From positions 19,435 to 83,434 of the forward strand of contig JAHRHA010000008.1 of assembly GCA_020027875.1 (NCBI GenBank): a DNA stretch of 64,000 bases, given 5' to 3'. This DNA is from Micromonosporaceae bacterium. GTDB lineage: Bacteria > Actinomycetota > Actinomycetes > Mycobacteriales > Micromonosporaceae. Positions 53,395-61,713 of the stretch are shown here, piece after piece. The translations under genes and the position numbers were made by a program. The first letter of the stretch is position 1. Each line of letters opens with the position of its first letter. The notes under the pieces are model-generated. The model searched no databases. It worked only from the letters and a program-made list of their open reading frames with translations, and had not been told where the DNA came from.

Positions 53395-53710
53395 GTCGGC
53401 TGAGCGACGCCGGGCAATGGATCAAGACTGTCCACATTTGGATGGCCTTCCCCAACTCGCCGCTAACAGGTGTGCGCGCCGCCCGCAAGGCTGAGCCCGA
53501 GCGCTGAGGTCGCGCATGGCGTTGCGCCAAGCGCCGTACCGCCGTGACGACCTTCGCCAACGCCGCACCCGTCTAGTCCCTGGTTGATGAACGCGCACAT
53601 CGTTCGTTCCGGCAAGTTCGCCTCGACGGCCGCGATCCCATGGCGACGGCCAGCCCGCCGCCGTGGTACCTCGATTTGCCGTCTGTCTTACCAATCGTGT
53701 GTTCCCTGGT
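53395..53710. other. Non-coding stretch, possible remnant DNA
   Basis: No convincing gene. A short plus-strand reading at 53640 (WYLDLPSVLPIV) and a minus-strand Arg-rich reading look like debris, but neither can be assigned. Confidence 0.35.
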
Positions 53711-55100
53711 CTAGCGACGCGTTGCACGGGTCGGCGTTTGTGGCGTGCGCCCGAGCACGAGCCGGTTGACTGTCCACGGTAGGAGGCCGAGCACAAGCAG
53801 CAGACCGGCGACGACGTACTCGTCGGACGGTCGCCCCGACAGCGGGCTGGCGAGGTAGGCGCAGCACGCCGCCGCGAGCGCGGGGATCGCCGTCGGGGCA
53901 CGGAAGTGGTTGTGCGACACCCGGTCGCGACGCAGCACGAGACAGGCGACATTGACAATGGTGAAGACCACCAGTAGTAGCAAAGACGTGGTACCGCCCA
54001 GCCGGTCGACGTCGAGGCTGGACACCAGAAGGACCGCGATCGCCGTCGTGAACAGGATCGACACCCACGGCGTACGCCGCCTGGGGTGGACGGTGCCGAA
54101 CACCTGGGGGACTATGCGTTCGTTGGACATGCCATAGAGCAGCCGACTGGCCATAAGCATGTTGATCAACGCGGAGTTGCTCACGGCGAACAGGCCAATG
54201 ATCGCGAACAGGGTCAGCGGAAATGCCGGAGCGCCAACTTTGATCACCTCCATCAGCGCCCCGCTGCCCGCCGCGGCGAGGACATCAGTCGGCACCAGCA
54301 GCGACGACACGATCGCGATGAGCAGATAGAGCACCCCCGCCACCGCCAGGCCGCCGAGCAGCGCCTTCGGGAAATGACGCACTGGATCGACACACTCCTC
54401 GGCCATGTTGACCGAGTCCTCGAACCCGACCATCGCTAAGAACGCGAGCGCGGCCGCTGAGGTCACCGCGATCAACGCGGACTGGCCGGTCGTGTCGAAC
54501 TCGGTCAGTCGGGCCGGCTCGGAGGCGCCACGAGAGATGCCGTACGCACCGACGCCCACGACGATGAGTAGGCCGGCCACTTCGACGCAGGTGAGCACGA
54601 CGTTCGCCCGAACCGACTCGCCGACACCGCGAAAGTTGACCACCGCGATCAACGTCATGAAGGCGATCGCCACCGCCCATGCCGGCAATGCGACGAACGT
54701 CTGCAAGTAGGTCCCACCGAATGCCCGGGCGGCTGAGGAAGCCGAGGGTGAGACCCGAACACATCACGGCGAAGGCCACCATGAACGTGAGGAACGGGAC
54801 GCCGAATGCGCGGTTGACGTAGAGTGCCGCCCCGGCCGCCTTGGGGTACTTGCCCACCAATTCCAGATAGCTGAATGCCGTCAGCACCGCCACGCCGAAT
54901 GCGAGCAGGAACGGCACCCACAATGCGCCGCCGACCCTTCCCGCGACCGTGCCGGTCAGGGCATAGATCCCGGTGCCGAGGACGTCGCCGACGACAAAAA
55001 ACAGCAGCATCCTCGGCCCAATTGCCCGCTTCAGTTGCGGCTGATCGTGCACGGGCAACGGCTGTTCGTGCACCGACCGTGGCTCTGCTCCGTTGTCCAT
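53711..55100 (-). pseudogene. APC-family amino acid permease with one frameshift
   Basis: From ATG 55100 the N-terminal part reads QLKRAIGPRMLLFFVVGDVL, GTGIYALTGTVAGRVGG, LVGKYPKAAGAALYVNRAFG to GLTLGFLSRPG; at about 54735-54750 coding moves to another frame with SSAARAFGGTYLQTFVALPA and continues to the end at 53711 (VGFEDSVNMAEECVDPVRHF, NSALINMLMASRLLYGMSNE). Joined, this is a complete 12-helix, roughly 460-residue APC transporter with both halves well conserved. One base change would restore it, so either a recent mutation or a sequence error. Confidence 0.85.
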
Positions 55101-55221
55101 CCGAATCCCACGCTCAGGGCCCAACGCCCAGCGACGGACATCCTGTCGAGTATCGCACCGCCGCTGTAGGCCGCGGACCCGATCTGGTCGACCCGTCGGT
55201 CAGGAACGGATGTACGGCGTA

Positions 55222-55788
55222 TTAACCCGGAGAGCCACTCGAAACCGTGAACGCCGTGGCCGCGGAGATCGCTGCCACCGCCGCGAGCTTGTGCTCCTTG
55301 CGCCAGGGCGGGCCGGCCACCACACCCAGCGCCAGGATGGTGGCCGCGAGATCGCCGGCGAGCCGAGCCGCGGCGTCCTTTCGCGCTAGCTCGATCCCGG
55401 GCACCCCTAGCGAGGCTGCCGCGTCCAACAGTGCGTCGCGGTAGATCTGGCCTTCGGCGGCGTGCATGAGAACGTGCGAGGCCAGGATCGCCGAGACCGA
55501 CTCCGGCACTGGGCGGTCGCCAGCCACCACGCCGATCGCGTCGACAGGCCCGATCTCCGCGAGCAGTTCGCGGATCCGGCGCGCAGCCACCTCGGTGATG
55601 ACGTCGAGAGCGCGGCCGCCGAGCACCTCCGCCTCGGCCATCGGCAGTTCCGCCGCCGCATGAAAGACCTGGCTCGGCACCCGCCCCTCCGTCAGGTCGA
55701 GCATCCATCGACCGACGAGCGAGGTGTCATCAACCGCGACCGCGACGGTTGAGCCGGTACGGCTGCAGAATCCCAGAGCGCGCGACAT
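55222..55788 (-). CDS. Conserved-looking hypothetical protein
   Basis: 188 residues from ATG 55788. It starts SRALGFCSRTGSTVAVAVDD, contains QVFHAAAELPMAEAEVLG, the striking GVVAGDRPVPESVSAILASH, VLMHAAEGQIYRDALLDAAA, and ends KEHKLAAVAAISAATAF. The strand-rich start and GVVAGDRPVP loop suggest an RNase H/actin-like fold, but this is inference. I do not recognise a named family. Situated between the permease and the Dha operon on the same strand, with no sign of coupling. Confidence 0.65.
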   Translation of the reverse strand: MSRALGFCSRTGSTVAVAVDDTSLVGRWMLDLTEGRVPSQVFHAAAELPMAEAEVLGGRALDVITEVAARRIRELLAEIGPVDAIGVVAGDRPVPESVSAILASHVLMHAAEGQIYRDALLDAAASLGVPGIELARKDAAARLAGDLAATILALGVVAGPPWRKEHKLAAVAAISAATAFTVSSGSPG

Positions 55789-55886
55789 CCTCCCAGTGTG
55801 CGGCACCCGCCGGGCTGCATGGTGTTCCGTCGACGTGACAACCTGCGGGTTGTGGCCACACCGCCAGGGTTGTAGGCCGACGGCAC

Positions 55887-57506
55887 CTATGCGGCCGCCT
55901 CCCGGATGGCTGCTCGGACCTCGTCCATCATGGACGGCGCTACGGAGAGGATGCGACAGCCAACCCTGAGCAGCTCCGGGATGACGGACAGATCCGACGC
56001 GGCATCGCCACAGATCGACACGGGACGCCCATGTCGGGCGCCGGCACGCACCACCCATTCCACGGCGTCGAGGACGGGTGGCTCCAGCACTCGCGTCGTC
56101 GTCAGCGACGGGTCGCGCCGGTCGAGGCGCAGCACCGAGGCCGTTAGGTCATTGGTGCCTATCGACATGAAGTCCGAACACGCCGCTATGGCGTCGACCG
56201 CCGCCACGGCCCCGGCCAGCTCAATCATGGAACCGACGGGTGGCACGGACGCGCCGATGCGAACCGCAGCCTCAGCCACGAGGCCGCGGCAGGTCGAGAT
56301 CTCGTCGGCGGAGGCCACCATGGGAATCATGATCCGCACATCGAGCCGATCCTCGACGCCGACGCTCAGGATCGCTTGGATCTGCTGCGAGAAGGCGTCG
56401 GGCTCGGCGAGCATGAGCGGCAAGGACCGGCCCAACGATCCGGTTCGCCCGGCTCGAAGGAAGGGCGGCAGTTTGTCCTCGGCGAAGTCGAGGGTACGGA
56501 TCGTCACCGGCATCCCGGCCAGACGTCGGGTCACCGCACGGAGCTGAGCCACATGCTCGGCCACCGTGGGCCAGCGCTGGGCGGTCAGGAAAGGCATCTC
56601 GGTGCGCAACAGGCCGACGCCGGCCGCACCCATCGACGTGGCAACCTCGGCGTCTGCGGCGGCTGCCACGTTGGCCAGCACGGTGATTTCACGACCATCG
56701 CGAGTGGACACCGGCAACGCGCGTGCCGCAACAAGCTCTGCCCGGCGCGACATCACCATCGCAGCCGCCTCCTCTGCCATCCGGCGCTCGTTGACGTCCG
56801 GCTGCAACACGATTACCCCCGTGTCTGCGTCGAGAAGCACATCGGTGCCGTCGGGCGCGTCGAGAATGCCTCGATCGGCACCGAAGACGAGCGGGATACC
56901 CAGAGATCTGGCGATGATCGCAGCGTGGGAGGTCGCACCACCGACCACGGTCGCCGCGCCGGCGACGGTGGCGGCGCGTACGAGCAGGTCGTCGGCGGTG
57001 ATCTCCCGGGCGACCAGGATGAGGCGGCGAGTGGACGAGACCTCGTCCGGGGGTGTCGAACCGCCACGGACAACGGAAATCAGCCGGCGGCCGACAGCTC
57101 GGACGTCCGCGGCCCGCGCGGCGAGCGCCTGATCGGATAGCTGGGTAAGGATTCGGGCGAAGTGCTCGATGGCGTCGTCGATGGCGGACTCGACCATCGC
57201 ACCCGCCGCCACCTGATCGTCGACGAGTTGGCGTAGCTCCGGATCGCGTGCAATGTGGACACTCGCCCCGATGATCTCGCCCGCCTCGGTCTGGCCACTC
57301 GTGGTCAGGCGGGTCGCGAACGCCTCCAGGTCGGCCGCCACGTGCTCGAAGGCGCGGGACACCTCCAGGGCTGGTTCCTCGATGTCTGGCCTGACGCCCT
57401 CGCCGGTGCTGCGATCCGTACGCCGGAGAGAGCCGAGGACCACCGCCGGGTGACCCGGCCCGCCCGCCCCCCGGGCGTCCGCCGCAAAGGTATGCCGCGG
57501 CACCAA
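55887..57506 (-). CDS. ptsI: PTS enzyme I (phosphoenolpyruvate-protein phosphotransferase)
   Basis: 539 residues. The phosphohistidine site is VGGATSHAAIIARSLGIPLV (His194), and the PEP-binding half has GAAGVGLLRTEMPFL, FAEDKLPPFLRAG, IMIPMVASADEI, SIGTNDLTASVLRLDRRD and SICGDAASD. It moves phosphate from PEP to HPr. Its N-terminus lacks the usual GxxxSPGxAxG strand and is Gly/Ala-rich over a GC run (57440-57490), so a frameshift or atypical start is possible. TTG 57506 has GGAGG ten bases upstream; GTG 57503 is next. It starts five bases past the dhaL stop, so it serves the Dha relay. Confidence 0.9.
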   Translation of the reverse strand: MVPRHTFAADARGAGGPGHPAVVLGSLRRTDRSTGEGVRPDIEEPALEVSRAFEHVAADLEAFATRLTTSGQTEAGEIIGASVHIARDPELRQLVDDQVAAGAMVESAIDDAIEHFARILTQLSDQALAARAADVRAVGRRLISVVRGGSTPPDEVSSTRRLILVAREITADDLLVRAATVAGAATVVGGATSHAAIIARSLGIPLVFGADRGILDAPDGTDVLLDADTGVIVLQPDVNERRMAEEAAAMVMSRRAELVAARALPVSTRDGREITVLANVAAAADAEVATSMGAAGVGLLRTEMPFLTAQRWPTVAEHVAQLRAVTRRLAGMPVTIRTLDFAEDKLPPFLRAGRTGSLGRSLPLMLAEPDAFSQQIQAILSVGVEDRLDVRIMIPMVASADEISTCRGLVAEAAVRIGASVPPVGSMIELAGAVAAVDAIAACSDFMSIGTNDLTASVLRLDRRDPSLTTTRVLEPPVLDAVEWVVRAGARHGRPVSICGDAASDLSVIPELLRVGCRILSVAPSMMDEVRAAIREAAA

Positions 57507-57510
57507 GGTC

Positions 57511-58158
57511 TCACGCCTCCACGGTCGATGGCGCGGCCCGGTCGGTCACCTCGGCAAGGGCACGGAAGATCAGCCAGGTCGACGTCGCCCCGGGGTCCTG
57601 ATGTCCCACGCTGCGTGGGCCGAGGTAGGAGGCCCGGCCCTTGCGTGCCTGCATGGCTGTCGTCCCCCGCATGCCATCCCTAGCCGCGTCGGCGGCCGCC
57701 GACGCCGCCGACGCGAGGGTCCCGCCGTTGTCGAGGTCGCTGTCGAAGGCCTCGAGCGCCGGCGCGTATGCATCGACGATTGTCTTGTCACCCGGGACCG
57801 CTGCGCCCAGCTTCTGCAGACCCTCCAGCCCCGCTCGGAGCGCGGCAGCGACATCTCGATCGTCGACGTCGGTGCCGTCCAGCACCTTGCCCATCGCGCG
57901 GAAGGCCGTGCCATACAGCGGCCCGGACGCCCCGCCCACCCGCGACACCAGCGTGGTACCGGTGCGGAGGAGCACATCACCGACGCTCGTGGCCTCATAC
58001 CCATCCAGAGCGGCGACCACGGCGCTGAAGCCGCGATTCATGTTGACTCCGTGGTCAGCGTCGCCGATGGCGGAGTCAAGCTGGGTGAGGTAGTCGGACT
58101 GCTCTGCGATCGTCGTGGCGACGGTCGTGATCCACGTGCGAGTGAGCGGGATGTCCAC
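57511..58158 (-). CDS. dhaL: Dihydroxyacetone kinase subunit DhaL
   Basis: 215 residues. ADP-binding features are present: LDSAIGDADHGVNMNRGFSA with Asp residues chelating the magnesium, and LLRTGTTLVSRVGGASGPLY, TAFRAMG; later GDKTIVDAYAPALEAF, ARKGRASYLGPRSVGHQDPG. In PTS-type Dha kinases the ADP stays bound and is rephosphorylated by DhaM, then phosphate goes to dihydroxyacetone held by DhaK. GTG 58158 has AAGGAG six bases upstream. Follows dhaK by 20 bases. Confidence 0.92.
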   Translation of the reverse strand: MDIPLTRTWITTVATTIAEQSDYLTQLDSAIGDADHGVNMNRGFSAVVAALDGYEATSVGDVLLRTGTTLVSRVGGASGPLYGTAFRAMGKVLDGTDVDDRDVAAALRAGLEGLQKLGAAVPGDKTIVDAYAPALEAFDSDLDNGGTLASAASAAADAARDGMRGTTAMQARKGRASYLGPRSVGHQDPGATSTWLIFRALAEVTDRAAPSTVEA

Positions 58159-58178
58159 GCCTAACTCCTTCGAGTGAC

Positions 58179-59177
58179 TCAGGTGCCCCAGCGCAGGGCG
58201 GGGGTACGTACCGGAGCGTCCCACAACCGCAGGATCTCGTCATCGGCCCGGCACACGGTGACCGACATCCCGGCCATGTCGAGGCTCGTGACATAGTTGC
58301 CCACGAGGTTGCGGACGATCTCGACGCCAGCATCCTTGAGGACCGCTGCGACCTCACCGAAGAGCAGATAGAGCTCGATGAGCGGGGTCGCGCCGAGGCC
58401 GTTGACGATCACGATGACCCGGTCGGCCGGCTGGAGCGGCTTGGCCGACTGAATCGCGTCGTACGCGATCCGCACAATCTCCTTGGCGCTGAGCAGTTTC
58501 TCCCGGCGCCGCCCGGGCTCGCCATGAATGCCCACACCTACTTCCATCTCGTCGTCGGGCAGATCGAAGCCGGGCTTGCCCGCGGCGGGAGTGGTGCACG
58601 CGGTCAGTGCGACCGCGAACGACGCCGACGACTCGTTGATCCGCCGGCCGACACCGGCGACAGCCTCGAGCGCCTGGCCCTCCGCCGCGGCCGCACCGGC
58701 CACCTTCTCCACGATTAGCGTGGCACCGGTTCCCCGCCGACCCGCCGTCCAGGTCGAGTTCTCGACGGCCACGTCATCGTCAACGAGGACCGTCTCCACC
58801 CGGACGCCGTCGTCGAGCGCGAGTTCGGCGGCCATCTGGAAGTTCAGGACGTCGCCCGTGTAGTTCTTGACAATGTGGACGACACCTGCGCCGCCGTCGA
58901 CGGCCTTCGTCGCCGCGAGGATCTGGTCGGGTACGGGTGAGGTGAAGATCTCCCCGGGTGCGGCCGCGTCGAGCATTCCGGCACCGACGAAGCCGCCGTG
59001 CAGCGGCTCATGGCCCGAGCCGCCGCCGGAAACGAGGCCGACCTTCCCGGCGACAGGCGCGTCCGTGCGTACGACGATCTGGTTGCTGACGTCGACCCTC
59101 AGGTCGGCGTGGGCCGCAGCGACCCCGGCGAGCGCCTCGCGGACCACGTCGTCGGGTGCGTTGATGAACTTCTTCAT
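58179..59177 (-). CDS. dhaK: Dihydroxyacetone kinase subunit DhaK
   Basis: 332 residues. The substrate site is clear: VSGGGSGHEPLHGGFVGAGM with the His near the dihydroxyacetone carbonyl, and the covalent hemiaminal His in EVGVGIHGEPGRRREK. The C-terminal VIVIVNGLGATPLIELYLLF and FEVVRNLVGNYVTSLDMAG-like EIVRNLVGNYVTSLDMAG match. DhaK binds dihydroxyacetone covalently while DhaL transfers phosphate. Its ATG overlaps the glpF stop by four bases. Confidence 0.93.
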   Translation of the reverse strand: MKKFINAPDDVVREALAGVAAAHADLRVDVSNQIVVRTDAPVAGKVGLVSGGGSGHEPLHGGFVGAGMLDAAAPGEIFTSPVPDQILAATKAVDGGAGVVHIVKNYTGDVLNFQMAAELALDDGVRVETVLVDDDVAVENSTWTAGRRGTGATLIVEKVAGAAAAEGQALEAVAGVGRRINESSASFAVALTACTTPAAGKPGFDLPDDEMEVGVGIHGEPGRRREKLLSAKEIVRIAYDAIQSAKPLQPADRVIVIVNGLGATPLIELYLLFGEVAAVLKDAGVEIVRNLVGNYVTSLDMAGMSVTVCRADDEILRLWDAPVRTPALRWGT

Positions 59178-59941
59178 GACCGGACTCCCTCCGACACTGG
59201 AGTGACCTGGGATGGTGCCCGCCGACCGGCCGTGGCGCGGACAGTGACAAGTGCGCCGTAGAGGAAGCCGGCGACGATCGCGCCGACGAACTCCGCGAGC
59301 AGGTAGATGGGGAGCTGTTCCCACTTCACCGTGCCGCCGGCAATCTGCTGAACCAACATCGGGCCGAACGTGCGCGCGGGGTTGATGGAGGCGCCGGTGG
59401 CCGGTGCTACCGGGATGATGGCCGCGAAGACGGCCATACCGATGGCCAGGCCGGCGAACCCGCCAGGCGCGGCCTTGTGAATGGCGCCGAACACGACGAA
59501 GACGAGGATGAACGTGCCGACCGCCTCGGCGAAGAACGCCTGGCCGGCGCCGACACCGGAACCGTACGAGGCGACGCCGAGCCCGGCATCCACGGCCTTG
59601 CCACCGAGGACACCGATGATGGTCGCGGCGCCGAGAATGGCGCCGAGCAGCTGGGCTCCCACGAAACCCGGAACCAGCTTCCACGGCAGCTTGCCGGTCG
59701 CCGCAAGTGCGACTGTCACAGCGGGATTGATCTGGCAGCCGGAGACGTGCCCGATCGCGTAGATCAACGCGACGACGATCATCGCGAACGCGAACGAGAT
59801 CATGCCGAGCTGCGCCATCGTGAACGGCGCGTCGCCGCCGACGATGAGCGTGGCCGGTACCGAACCGACACCCACGAAGACCAGCATCGCGGTGCCGAGA
59901 ACCTCGGCCAAGAGCTTCTGTGTGTAGGACAACTCCTCCAT
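59174..59941 (-). CDS. glpF: Aquaporin/glycerol facilitator (MIP family)
   Basis: 255 residues, six membrane helices and two NPA half-helices: GHVSGCQINPAVTVALAATG and GASINPARTFGPMLVQQIAG. Residues near the second NPA and the overall length are aquaporin-like rather than the longer GlpF, but its place at the head of the dha operon argues for glycerol or dihydroxyacetone uptake. First gene of glpF-dhaK-dhaL-ptsI on the minus strand; the operator at 60038-60052 lies about 100 bases upstream. Confidence 0.9.
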   Translation of the reverse strand: MEELSYTQKLLAEVLGTAMLVFVGVGSVPATLIVGGDAPFTMAQLGMISFAFAMIVVALIYAIGHVSGCQINPAVTVALAATGKLPWKLVPGFVGAQLLGAILGAATIIGVLGGKAVDAGLGVASYGSGVGAGQAFFAEAVGTFILVFVVFGAIHKAAPGGFAGLAIGMAVFAAIIPVAPATGASINPARTFGPMLVQQIAGGTVKWEQLPIYLLAEFVGAIVAGFLYGALVTVRATAGRRAPSQVTPVSEGVRS

Positions 59942-60037
59942 GTCGCCGCCCGAGCGCTTGACCCGGGCTCACCTCCTCCGGCATCGACCAGGGATAGGCG
60001 GTTCGGCGATCTCACGCCTTCCAAGCGTTCGTCATTA

Positions 60038-60052
60038 CCGAACCGTGTTCGG
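60038..60052. promoter_or_regulatory. IclR-type operator upstream of glpF-dha operon
   Basis: CCGAAC-CGT-GTTCGG, a perfect six-base-arm palindrome. The same core with flanks (ATTACCGAACCGTGTT here, ATTGCCGAACCGTGTT at 60968-60983) recurs in front of dhaM/iclR, tying both transcripts to one regulator. Confidence 0.75.
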
Positions 60053-60152
60053 AAAGTAGCCCGTGTTACCGGCGTGTGTCAAGGGTCACGCTTACGGGCT
60101 TCCGGAGTGGTCTCCCGCTCTATGCTGCCGATCTGGTTTTGCCGGTGTGGGG

Positions 60153-60935
60153 TCAGGAGGCTTCGGCGACAAACCGGCGCAGGGCCGGGCGGGCCGCGCC
60201 GAGTTCCCGCGACAGCAGCCGCGCCGTCTCGCGAACCGCGACCGCGTACTCGTCGCGACGGCCCCCGTCCAGGAGGCGTTCGATGGGGCCGACCAGGCCG
60301 ATCGCCCCGACGACTCCGTCCCGGTCGAGCACCGGGGCGGCGATGCCAGCGTCACCGATGGCCGCCTCACCAGCCTCAAGCGCGTACCCGACCGAAGCCG
60401 CGCCAACGAGTTGAGCGGCCAGATCGTCCGGCGATGTCAGGGTCTCGCCGGTCAGCACGGGCAACGCGCCGTCGAGGAGCTCGGCTCGGTCCGGTTCGGG
60501 GAGGTGCGCGACAATCGCCTTGCCCAGCGCGCAGGTGTGCCAGGGCAATGCCGCGCCAACCTCAAGGATCTGGACGGCTCCCTCGGGGCGGAACGCGTGG
60601 TGAACGACGATGACGTGATCACCGCTCAAGACCCCTACCCATACGGCCTCGTTGGCGCGGGTGGCGAGCGAGTCGGCCCACACGACGGAGCGCGCTCGCA
60701 GTTCGTGGGTCTCGAGATAGGCGTTGCCGAGTTCGAGCAGCGCCGGGCCGAGCCGGTACTTGCCCGTCGCCCGGTCCTGGCTCACCAGCTGGCCCTGCTC
60801 GAGGGTCTTGAGCAGCGCAAATGCGGTTGGCTTGGCGACTCCGAGGCGCTCAGCAATCTCGGTGACCCCCGCGCCGCGGCCCGTGCTTGCCAGCGCGCGG
60901 AGGATCTCGATGGCTCGCGCCACGGACTGGACCAT
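60153..60935 (-). CDS. IclR family regulator of the Dha genes
   Basis: 260 residues. N-terminal winged helix (AIEILRALASTGRGAGVTEI, AERLGVAKPTAFALLKTLEQ, TGKYRLGPALLELGNAYLE), then the IclR effector domain (VWVGVLSGDHVIVVHHAFRP, LPWHTCALGKAIVAHLPEPD, IAAPVLDRDGVVGAIGLVGP). ATG 60935 has GAGGAG upstream. Lying between the two Dha transcription units and next to both operators, it is their likely regulator, perhaps sensing dihydroxyacetone or glycerol. Confidence 0.92.
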   Translation of the reverse strand: MVQSVARAIEILRALASTGRGAGVTEIAERLGVAKPTAFALLKTLEQGQLVSQDRATGKYRLGPALLELGNAYLETHELRARSVVWADSLATRANEAVWVGVLSGDHVIVVHHAFRPEGAVQILEVGAALPWHTCALGKAIVAHLPEPDRAELLDGALPVLTGETLTSPDDLAAQLVGAASVGYALEAGEAAIGDAGIAAPVLDRDGVVGAIGLVGPIERLLDGGRRDEYAVAVRETARLLSRELGAARPALRRFVAEAS

Positions 60936-60960
60936 CGCCACTCCTCGCCACCGGAGATGC

Positions 60961-60986
60961 GTTCGGTATTGCCGAACCGTGTTTTG
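60961..60986. promoter_or_regulatory. IclR-type operator between iclR and dhaM
   Basis: GTTCGGTATTGCCGAAC (60961-60977) is a perfect dyad with six-base arms and overlaps a second site CCGAAC-CGT-GTTTTG (60972-60986) related to the glpF operator. It lies between the divergent starts of iclR (60935) and dhaM (61006). Confidence 0.75.
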
Positions 60987-61005
60987 GAATCTACCATCTG
61001 AACTC

Positions 61006-61398
61006 ATGGCGGAACCCGTGGGAATCGTACTGGTCTCGCACAGCGACTCGTTGGCGACGGGGCTGAGGGACATGCTGCTGCAGATCGGTGCCGCGAACCT
61101 GCCCGTGGCGACGGCGGGCGGCACCGACGACGGACGGCTGGGGACCAGCTACCACCGCATCGGTGCCGCTATAGCTAGCGTCGACAAGGGCTCGGGCGTG
61201 GCCGTCCTCACCGATCTCGGCAGTGCTGTGCTCACCGCTCGGGCTGTGCTTGACGATCTGGCTCGCACGGACGTGATCCTCGTAGACTCGCCCTTCGTCG
61301 AGGGTGCGGTGGCGGCGGCGGTCATCGCCGCGACCGGGGCGGACCTCGCAACCGTCCGCAGTGCGGCTGAGGAGGCCCGCGATGTCCACAAGCTTTGA
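61006..61398 (+). CDS. dhaM: DhaM, PTS-dependent phosphotransferase subunit (EIIA-mannose type)
   Basis: 130 residues: IGIVLVSHS-type start (VGIVLVSHSDSLATGL) with the active His12, then GGTDDGRLGTSYHRIGAAIA, VAVLTDLGSAVLTARAVLDD and SPFVEGAVAAAVIAATGADL. It accepts phosphate from HPr and passes it to DhaL-ADP. It is the short single-domain form: HPr and EI domains, fused to DhaM in E. coli, are here separate genes. The stop overlaps the HPr start by 17 bases. Confidence 0.92.
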   Translation: MAEPVGIVLVSHSDSLATGLRDMLLQIGAANLPVATAGGTDDGRLGTSYHRIGAAIASVDKGSGVAVLTDLGSAVLTARAVLDDLARTDVILVDSPFVEGAVAAAVIAATGADLATVRSAAEEARDVHKL

Positions 61399-61654
61399 GG
61401 CGTCGGCAGAGACCGAAGTCGTTCTGCCCGCCCACCTGCACGCCCGGCCCGCCGGAGCACTCGTCCAGGCCGCTGCCCAGTTTTCCTCCACAATGGAGAT
61501 TTCCTATGGCGACAAGAGGGTGAACGCGCGCAGCGTTCTCGCGGTGATGACCCTCGGCGCTCTGGCCGGGTCGACGGTAGTGCTGCGCGCTCGCGGCGCG
61601 GACGCCGACGAGGCGGTCAAGGCGGCCGCCGAGGTGCTCGCCAGCGCCGAGTGA
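61382..61654 (+). CDS. ptsH: HPr family phosphocarrier protein
   Basis: 90 residues. Active His20 in PAHLHARPAGALVQAAAQF and regulatory-type Ser51 in VNARSVLAVMTLGALAGSTV; the rest is the HPr open-faced sandwich. It carries phosphate from EI to DhaM. Overlapping the end of dhaM by 17 bases, it should be translationally coupled. The Ser site could allow HPr-kinase control, but no kinase gene is present here. Confidence 0.93.
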   Translation: MSTSFEASAETEVVLPAHLHARPAGALVQAAAQFSSTMEISYGDKRVNARSVLAVMTLGALAGSTVVLRARGADADEAVKAAAEVLASAE

Positions 61655-61667
61655 CCGTCCGCAGATC

Positions 61668-61713
61668 TTGACACCGTCCTGCGAGAACTCCGATAACCTG
61701 TAATACTGGTTAC
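61668..61713 (+). promoter_or_regulatory. Promoter and dyad for the CGNR regulator gene
   Basis: TTGACA (61668-61673), 18 bases, GATAAC (61692-61697) precede the GTG at 61714 so closely that the transcript would be almost leaderless. The dyads AACC-tgtaatact-GGTT (61695-61711) and GTAA-tactgg-TTAC (61700-61713) overlap the -10 box and the start point, as for autorepression. Confidence 0.5.
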
